Assembly: GCA_934229335.1 (NCBI GenBank)
Contig: CAKQDQ010000034.1
Span: forward strand, 1 to 20,767
DNA: 20,767 nucleotides
Direction of reading: 5' to 3'
DNA from: an uncultured Prevotella sp.
GTDB taxonomy: Bacteria; Bacteroidota; Bacteroidia; Bacteroidales; Bacteroidaceae
Shown here: positions 16,529-20,767 of the stretch, piece by piece
Layout of the letters: every line of letters begins with the position of its first letter
How positions within the stretch are numbered: the stretch's first letter is position 1
Program-made: the position numbers and the translations under genes
The notes under the pieces: generated by a model
The model's input: only the letters and a program-made list of their open reading frames with translations
The model's database searches: none
Told to the model about the DNA's origin: nothing

Positions 16529-18274
16529 TTAATAGTTCCATTCCTCTTCATCAATCCTTGACTTGAGGTCGTAGCTTCTGTTCTCTTTAGTCACTTCAAG
16601 GAGAATATCTTTCATTTCGCTTGCGGTGAGTTTTCTGTTGCCTAACTCCTTTATTCGCTTCAGCACCGCATCTTTGCAAAGTGTAGACACGGGTAGGTCT
16701 GTCAATACCGTATCGTCAGCCTTTACAAGCACTCCGAACGCTCCCTGCATTTGCTTCCAGTCTAACGATGCCATAACCGTCTTTGAGGTGTTAGGCACGC
16801 AGCTCTGCGCTCGGTTCAACGGTGTATCCTTCACGTTGATGTTACGTGGAGCCACAAACGCTATGCCGTCTACGAAGTTGGTGACAGCCTTGTAGGCTTT
16901 GCCGGAGACAGCCTTTCGCTCCGTGTTGTAGTGATAGAACAGCGAGTCGCTCTTCATCACCCAGTAGTCCTTCTTACCTTTCTCGTTAGGCAGCACCACG
17001 TCAGTGTACTCTAACGGTATGATAGTGGCGTTCTTCGTAGACACCATGCCCCACTTACCGTTTTTCTTAACAGGCACAACGCTATAGATAGACGCTCCCG
17101 CCAGTTCATACTCAAACGGCACCACGGTGTCGCCAGAGCGTGTCACCGCACCATACTGCCCATCTTTCTGCACTACATACACCTCGTCGCCATCATCAAC
17201 GGCAGGGAACTTAATGTCGGTGTAGCCAGAGAGCGTGGCGATGTCATTATTCTTCTCGTCGAACACCTCGTATACGCCATTAGCGTTCTTTCCGCCCCAG
17301 ATATTAAAGGGTTTGTTGTGGGTAATGGTAGAATAGCCCTTACGCACCTCCTTGCCGCTCTTGTCAATCAAGGACCATGAGTCGCCCTTCCTCACAGGAG
17401 CCAAGTAGCCGTAGAAGTCGCCGTGAGTCCATACAGCGAGAGTCTCTATATTTCCAGCCACAGTGGTGGCAACAAAGCCCTTCTTGCTCTCAATGTCGTG
17501 ATAGCCACAGGTGACAAGCTTCTTGGTATAGTTGTAGTATCTCACCATGCCCTCCTGAGGCAGCATCACAAAGTCGTACAGCTTCATAGGCACCAGCTCC
17601 TTACCGTTACCGTCCATTATGCCAGCCTTGTATATGCCAAAAGGATTCTTGTTGAAACCAAGGTACGAGCAGTCAGTAACAAGAGTATCGACAGTGTAGT
17701 GGTAACTGAAGTTGAGGCGTTTGCCTTCAGTGAAAACCGCAGAATTAGAGCCGTCGTAAGAAAACTCATAGAGACCAGAATACGTCGGTGTAACCAGTAT
17801 CTTGCCCGTCTCGTCAATGATGCCGTACTTCGCGCCATACATATACGTCTTCTTCTCGTTAGCGGTAGCTTTACCCCCTAACGATATCAACGCCTTGCCG
17901 TAGCAGTTAGTCTTGCCGATATTAGAGTATATAGGCTGAAGAACAATCTTGCCGCTATAGTCCGCTAATCCCATTTTCTTGCCCGACTTAATAAGATACA
18001 GCTTGTCGTTCCACTTCGTGATGCTTGAGTATGCCAACGGCACCACCACCTCACCCTTAGTGTTGATGATGCCATATTTCTCAGACTTAGAAACGATGGA
18101 TATGCCATTCTTGAACGGCTGTGCGTTGTCGTAAGCACATTTTATTATCTCCGCTCCACTTTTATCCGTAAAGCCCACCTTACCCTTTTTGTTCACATGA
18201 ACAGTAAGGTCTTGAGCGTTAGCTACGCATGATATGCAAACACCGATAATAGCTAATAGTTTCGTTAGGTTCAT
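16529..18274 (-). CDS. WG-repeat exported protein
   Basis: A 581-residue protein with the signal peptide MNLTKLLAIIGVCISCVANA, cleaved before Gln21. Residues of about 25-440 consist of about nine WG-type beta repeats. Each has a KxGxxD.xGK.IvP..Y core, for example KYGIINTKGEVVVPLAYSSI, KMGLADYSGKIVLQPIYSNI, KYGIIDETGKILVTPTYSGL, QYGAVTRSGDTVVPFEYELA and KWGMVSTKNATIIPLEYTDV. Such repeats build beta-propeller-like or elongated scaffolds. The last ~120 residues lack repeats and end in a helical DILLEVTKENRSYDLKSRI segment with an acidic tail. It heads the eight-gene - strand unit, with a promoter box at 18377. Likely role: extracytoplasmic binding or scaffold; the partner is unknown. Confidence 0.88.
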   Translation of the reverse strand: MNLTKLLAIIGVCISCVANAQDLTVHVNKKGKVGFTDKSGAEIIKCAYDNAQPFKNGISIVSKSEKYGIINTKGEVVVPLAYSSITKWNDKLYLIKSGKKMGLADYSGKIVLQPIYSNIGKTNCYGKALISLGGKATANEKKTYMYGAKYGIIDETGKILVTPTYSGLYEFSYDGSNSAVFTEGKRLNFSYHYTVDTLVTDCSYLGFNKNPFGIYKAGIMDGNGKELVPMKLYDFVMLPQEGMVRYYNYTKKLVTCGYHDIESKKGFVATTVAGNIETLAVWTHGDFYGYLAPVRKGDSWSLIDKSGKEVRKGYSTITHNKPFNIWGGKNANGVYEVFDEKNNDIATLSGYTDIKFPAVDDGDEVYVVQKDGQYGAVTRSGDTVVPFEYELAGASIYSVVPVKKNGKWGMVSTKNATIIPLEYTDVVLPNEKGKKDYWVMKSDSLFYHYNTERKAVSGKAYKAVTNFVDGIAFVAPRNINVKDTPLNRAQSCVPNTSKTVMASLDWKQMQGAFGVLVKADDTVLTDLPVSTLCKDAVLKRIKELGNRKLTASEMKDILLEVTKENRSYDLKSRIDEEEWNY

Positions 18275-18376
18275 ATTATATGCCTTTTAGTGATATTATT
18301 TTCTCTTCATTATGATATTAGGTAAAGCCAAAGGAGAGATGTAAAAAAACTGTGTAATATGACTTTCTTAATGTTA

Positions 18377-18384
18377 CAAAGGTA
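18377..18384 (-). promoter_or_regulatory. Promoter -7 box of the long - strand operon
   Basis: The - strand reads TACCTTTG, a full match to TAnnTTTG. A poly-T stretch (18404-18409) lies where the -33 element should be. The predicted leader to the WG-repeat gene start is about 95 bases and shows no strong structure. Confidence 0.65.
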
Positions 18385-18415
18385 CAAACTTAAATTTCAA
18401 AAAAAAAAGTATATA

Positions 18416-18453
18416 TGTAGCGACAGTCGGTACATGTACCAATATACGCTACA
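18416..18453. promoter_or_regulatory. TGTAGC/GCTACA dyad with inner palindrome, possible operator (site 2)
   Basis: TGTAGCGACA (18416-18425) and GCTACA (18448-18453) flank a perfect 12-bp palindrome GGTACATGTACC (18429-18440). The dyad centre is about 64 bases upstream of the expected transcription start of the long operon, the usual place for an activator or repressor site. Site 1 (10752-10770) has the same ends without the inner palindrome. Confidence 0.45.
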
Positions 18454-18489
18454 GTGCCCTAACTATGTTTTAGCAATAGCGAGGAGGCT

Positions 18490-18612
18490 ATGATAACACT
18501 GCTTGCAAAAGTGCGCGGTACTACTGATTATCCCTATGCCGTGAGGTGCAAAAACAATAAGCCCCAAATTGGCTTACAATCAGAGCCTTCTTGTCTTACG
18601 AACACAATGTGA
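18490..18612 (+). CDS. Possible 40-codon ORF in the 18454-18659 intergenic region
   Basis: The only reading frame of note in this gap. It starts at ATG 18490 directly after GAGGAGGCT, an unusually strong purine-rich stretch for this window, and ends at TGA 18610-18612. The deduced peptide has no signal or membrane segment and is not recognised. The Shine-Dalgarno spacing is only about two bases, which argues against efficient translation. A small hairpin TAAGCC/GGCTTA (18558-18576) lies within it. Its A-rich left flank would make it a weak terminator on the - strand. This may be noise. Confidence 0.2.
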   Translation: MITLLAKVRGTTDYPYAVRCKNNKPQIGLQSEPSCLTNTM

Positions 18613-18659
18613 TGGTGAGGCGATAAAGTAGATACATAAAAATGAATATGCGCTCGTCG

Positions 18660-18689
18660 TTGAAAAATGAAAAATATTTACTAACTTTG
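18660..18689 (+). promoter_or_regulatory. Promoter of the PEtn-transferase-like gene
   Basis: TTG (18660-18662), a 19-base spacer and TAACTTTG (18682-18689) match the Bacteroidetes promoter consensus closely. Transcription should start at about 18694-18697. The longest open frame begins upstream at 18642, so codons before about 18696 would not be on this mRNA. Confidence 0.75.
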
Positions 18690-18710
18690 CACCCGATGAA
18701 AAAGGATAAG

Positions 18711-20480
18711 ATGAATATTAATAAAGTTATAGAGTCGCTTTTCAGACCTTTCAGAAGAGAGAGCGTACTGTTCTTCTCGTTGATGTATTTGTTAGGACTA
18801 ACCAGCATAGTGTTTGAACCATGGAACGGCAGTCGCTTCTGGATGACGTTCGAATTGTTCTTCGACGTGTACATATATAGCATGTTTATATTTCTGTTTC
18901 CCTCAAGATATAGACATTACGTCAGGTGTGCGTCAGCCGTCTTTTTCTACATCCTGGCAGTCGTAGATATGGCGTGCTATGTAAGATTAGATATGCCGAT
19001 AACCCCTATATTGTTGCAGCTGCTACTGCAAAGTAATACGCGCGAGGCAACAGAGGCTCTGACAAGCTATCTGGACTGTACAATGCTGTGGTCGCCTCTA
19101 AGCTTAGTGATAGCGCAGAGCATTATCGGTATTTATCTTCTCTTCCGAGAAAAACGACTGAGCCGTTACTGCTCGCGCTGGGTATTCGTAAAAAGTGAGA
19201 GGACAAGGCGAGCCATTATGACAGGTATCTTGTTGATAGTAGCTTTTAGCGGAGTCTCTTGCATAGAGAATAAGGAGTATATGTACTATCGCGTCATTCG
19301 CCAATATAGCGAACTGGAAACGCTGAATGTAAAGGAATTTTCCAAGAAGACCAACTTCTATATTCCGATATACCGCTTAGCCTATTCTATGTCAGAGACA
19401 CAAAGACTACGGGGTGAGATAGAGCAATTTGAAAGAAGCCTGTATATGGCGAAGATAGATGCAGTAGATTATCGCTCTCCGCACATTGTCGTTATTATAG
19501 GCGAGAGCTACAACAGGCATCACAGTGCACTGTATGGATATGACAAGAACACTACCCCACTGCAGTGTAAAAGATTGGCTAAGGGAGAGATGGTGTTGTT
19601 TACAGACATGATAAGCTCTTGGAACACCACGTGCGAGTCGTTCAAGAATATGTTTTCCACCCAGTACGTAGGTCAAGGCGGGTCATGGGCTTCAGCCCCA
19701 CCATTTCCTTTCTTGTTCAAGGAAGCGGGGTATCACACATCCTTCTTGAGCAATCAGTATGTAGTAGGAAACGTAGGTTTCAGTGCCTTCGTAGAGGACG
19801 CCTTCTTTAATAATCCTCACACAAGCAGCAAGATGTTTGACTGTCGCAACAAGGCAACCCACACTTACGATGTGGCTTTGATAGAGGATTATGCTAAACA
19901 GAAGAATGAGAAGTACCCGTATACACTTGATATCTTCCACTTCTTAGGGCTTCACGCCGACTTTAAGATGCGTTATCCCTCAAGCTATTCAAAGTTTTCG
20001 GCAAGCGATTACGAGAGAAGAGACCTGACGGTAGATAGCCGACAGATAATAGCCGAGTATGACAATGCCGTGTTATACAACGACTTTGTAGTCGACTCTA
20101 TTCTTAGGTTGTATGAGGACAAGGAGGCGATAGTGGTGTATGTGCCCGACCATGGTGAGCGTGTGTTTGACAATAGCAAGGAATGGGGACGTAATCTAAC
20201 GTGGAACAAGAACGACATCCGCCAGCAGTTTGACATCCCATTCTGGGTATGGGCGTCTTCTGAGTACAGGAGGCGGCATCAGGATATATGGTTAGAGATA
20301 CAAAAAGCGGCACCTAAGCGAGGCATGACCGACGCTATCGCTCAGATGCTGCTTCATATAGCAGGCATTCACACTAAGTGGTATAGCCCCGAAGTGGATA
20401 TGCTCAACGCTAAATACAATGAACGTAGAAAGAGAATAATACGGGGTGAAAGGGACTACGACGAGATAGTGGGCAAGTGA
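18711..20480 (+). CDS. Phosphoethanolamine transferase-like (sulfatase-fold) membrane enzyme
   Basis: An inner-membrane enzyme of the EptA/CptA/OpgE class, expected to move phosphoethanolamine from phosphatidylethanolamine to lipid A, core sugar or a glycan in the periplasm. The frame is open from 18642, but the promoter at 18660-18689 overlaps those codons, so ATG 18711 (MNINKVIESL, preceded by AAAAAGGATAAG) is chosen, giving 589 residues. Five hydrophobic segments (up to about residue 185) precede the periplasmic catalytic domain. Numbered from 18711: VVIIGES (metal-binding Glu265), NTTCESFKNMFS with candidate nucleophile Thr306/307, HFLGLH (415-420) and VPDHGE (Asp480, His481), the expected metal and nucleophile set. 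Lipid A modification and polymyxin resistance are the usual outcome; the acceptor cannot be read here. The gene stands alone, opposite in direction to the long operon. Confidence 0.88.
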   Translation: MNINKVIESLFRPFRRESVLFFSLMYLLGLTSIVFEPWNGSRFWMTFELFFDVYIYSMFIFLFPSRYRHYVRCASAVFFYILAVVDMACYVRLDMPITPILLQLLLQSNTREATEALTSYLDCTMLWSPLSLVIAQSIIGIYLLFREKRLSRYCSRWVFVKSERTRRAIMTGILLIVAFSGVSCIENKEYMYYRVIRQYSELETLNVKEFSKKTNFYIPIYRLAYSMSETQRLRGEIEQFERSLYMAKIDAVDYRSPHIVVIIGESYNRHHSALYGYDKNTTPLQCKRLAKGEMVLFTDMISSWNTTCESFKNMFSTQYVGQGGSWASAPPFPFLFKEAGYHTSFLSNQYVVGNVGFSAFVEDAFFNNPHTSSKMFDCRNKATHTYDVALIEDYAKQKNEKYPYTLDIFHFLGLHADFKMRYPSSYSKFSASDYERRDLTVDSRQIIAEYDNAVLYNDFVVDSILRLYEDKEAIVVYVPDHGERVFDNSKEWGRNLTWNKNDIRQQFDIPFWVWASSEYRRRHQDIWLEIQKAAPKRGMTDAIAQMLLHIAGIHTKWYSPEVDMLNAKYNERRKRIIRGERDYDEIVGK

Positions 20481-20635
20481 GGTTCGGCTCAAACAAAAAA
20501 TAAGACAAGATATTGGGGCTATATACACATTACCATTTTTGAAAAACTACACAAAATAACGCTGTTCTAACAATAAAAGAATGATTGAGCCATTTTTTTA
20601 ACATTACGAAATACAGGTTGTATATAAAAAAAGTG

Positions 20636-20643
20636 TAACTTTG
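20636..20643 (+). promoter_or_regulatory. Putative promoter of the Rpn-like gene
   Basis: TAACTTTG matches TAnnTTTG exactly. The nearest TTG (20618-20620) is too close, at 15 bases, for a good -33 element. The leader would be about 15 bases. The 183 bases between the PEtn-transferase stop and the Rpn start contain no other gene and no clear terminator. Confidence 0.55.
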
Positions 20644-20663
20644 TAGAAAAATATACTCGCCCT

Positions 20664-20767
20664 ATGACAGAAAGATACCTTAACCCACATACCGACTTCG
20701 GCTTCAAGCGACTGTTCGGGTCAGAGTTCAACAAGGAACTGCTGATAAGCTTCCTCAACGCCATGTT
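20664..20767 (+). CDS. Rpn/PD-(D/E)XK-type nuclease (putative transposase family), 3' end outside window
   Basis: 34 codons are present. The start MTERYLNPHTDFGFKRLFGS continues with EFNKELLISFLNAM. This is the characteristic opening of the Rpn recombination-promoting nuclease / PF12784-like family (YLNP.tDfgFKrlFG then a LL.sFLNA helix), whose members are often called putative transposases though many appear to be stand-alone nucleases. The catalytic PD-(D/E)XK residues lie beyond the window. The start is fixed by the promoter at 20636 and by family N-termini. Confidence 0.8.
   Translation, partial: MTERYLNPHTDFGFKRLFGSEFNKELLISFLNAM

Noticed and set aside
17423..17881. 152-codon open frame on + strand
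   Set aside because: It is antisense to the WG-repeat gene, whose repeat pattern proves the other strand is coding.
18596..18883. 95-codon open frame on - strand with hydrophobic segment
   Set aside because: It is antisense to the promoter and first membrane segments of the PEtn-transferase; hydrophobicity on the reverse strand is expected from such codons.
1..20767. CRISPR array, tRNA/rRNA gene, complete insertion sequence
   Set aside because: No regularly spaced direct repeats, cloverleaf or transposase with inverted ends was seen; the Rpn-like gene at the right edge is partial and stands without visible ends.

Overview
The window reads as chromosomal DNA of a Bacteroidales bacterium, most likely Prevotella or a close relative. 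The grounds are the LeuRS sequence, the promoter boxes of the form TAnnTTTG in place of TATAAT, and many signal peptides with the mature protein starting at Gln. This is recognition from the sequence alone; no database was searched.

Layout. (1) Positions 1-6691, + strand: the 3' part of an MMPL/RND-type membrane protein with a methyltransferase-like tail, a radical SAM/SPASM enzyme, then leuS and rdgB (abutting, probably co-transcribed). Two copies of a hairpin-forming repeat follow the first two genes. (2) Positions 6728-6789: a long stem-loop terminator between convergent transcription units. (3) Positions 6838-18274, - strand: twelve consecutive genes, every one encoding an exported product. 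They form three apparent transcription units: a lipoprotein serine protease alone; a three-gene unit (beta-barrel plus two lipoproteins, 8271-10523); and an eight-gene unit (10966-18274) with a WG-repeat protein, two beta-barrels, a DUF6175-like protein, a TPR-like protein, two small paralogues and a large unknown. (4) Positions 18660-20480, + strand: a phosphoethanolamine-transferase-like membrane enzyme with its own promoter. (5) From 20664 to the window edge: the start of an Rpn/PD-(D/E)XK-type nuclease.

How the parts may work together. LeuS and RdgB are housekeeping. The - strand block looks like an envelope system: exported periplasmic proteins, outer-membrane barrels, lipoproteins and a protease. 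The two longer units share a TGTAGC...GCTACA dyad upstream of their promoters, so they may be co-regulated. No member gives away the function. The closest structural impression is of the TolB-N/CsgG/LPP20-like accessory proteins seen around surface-export systems, which is inference. The flanking PEtn transferase and MMPL-type protein also concern envelope lipids, but nothing links them to the block except proximity.

No tRNA, rRNA, CRISPR array, integrase or complete insertion sequence was seen.
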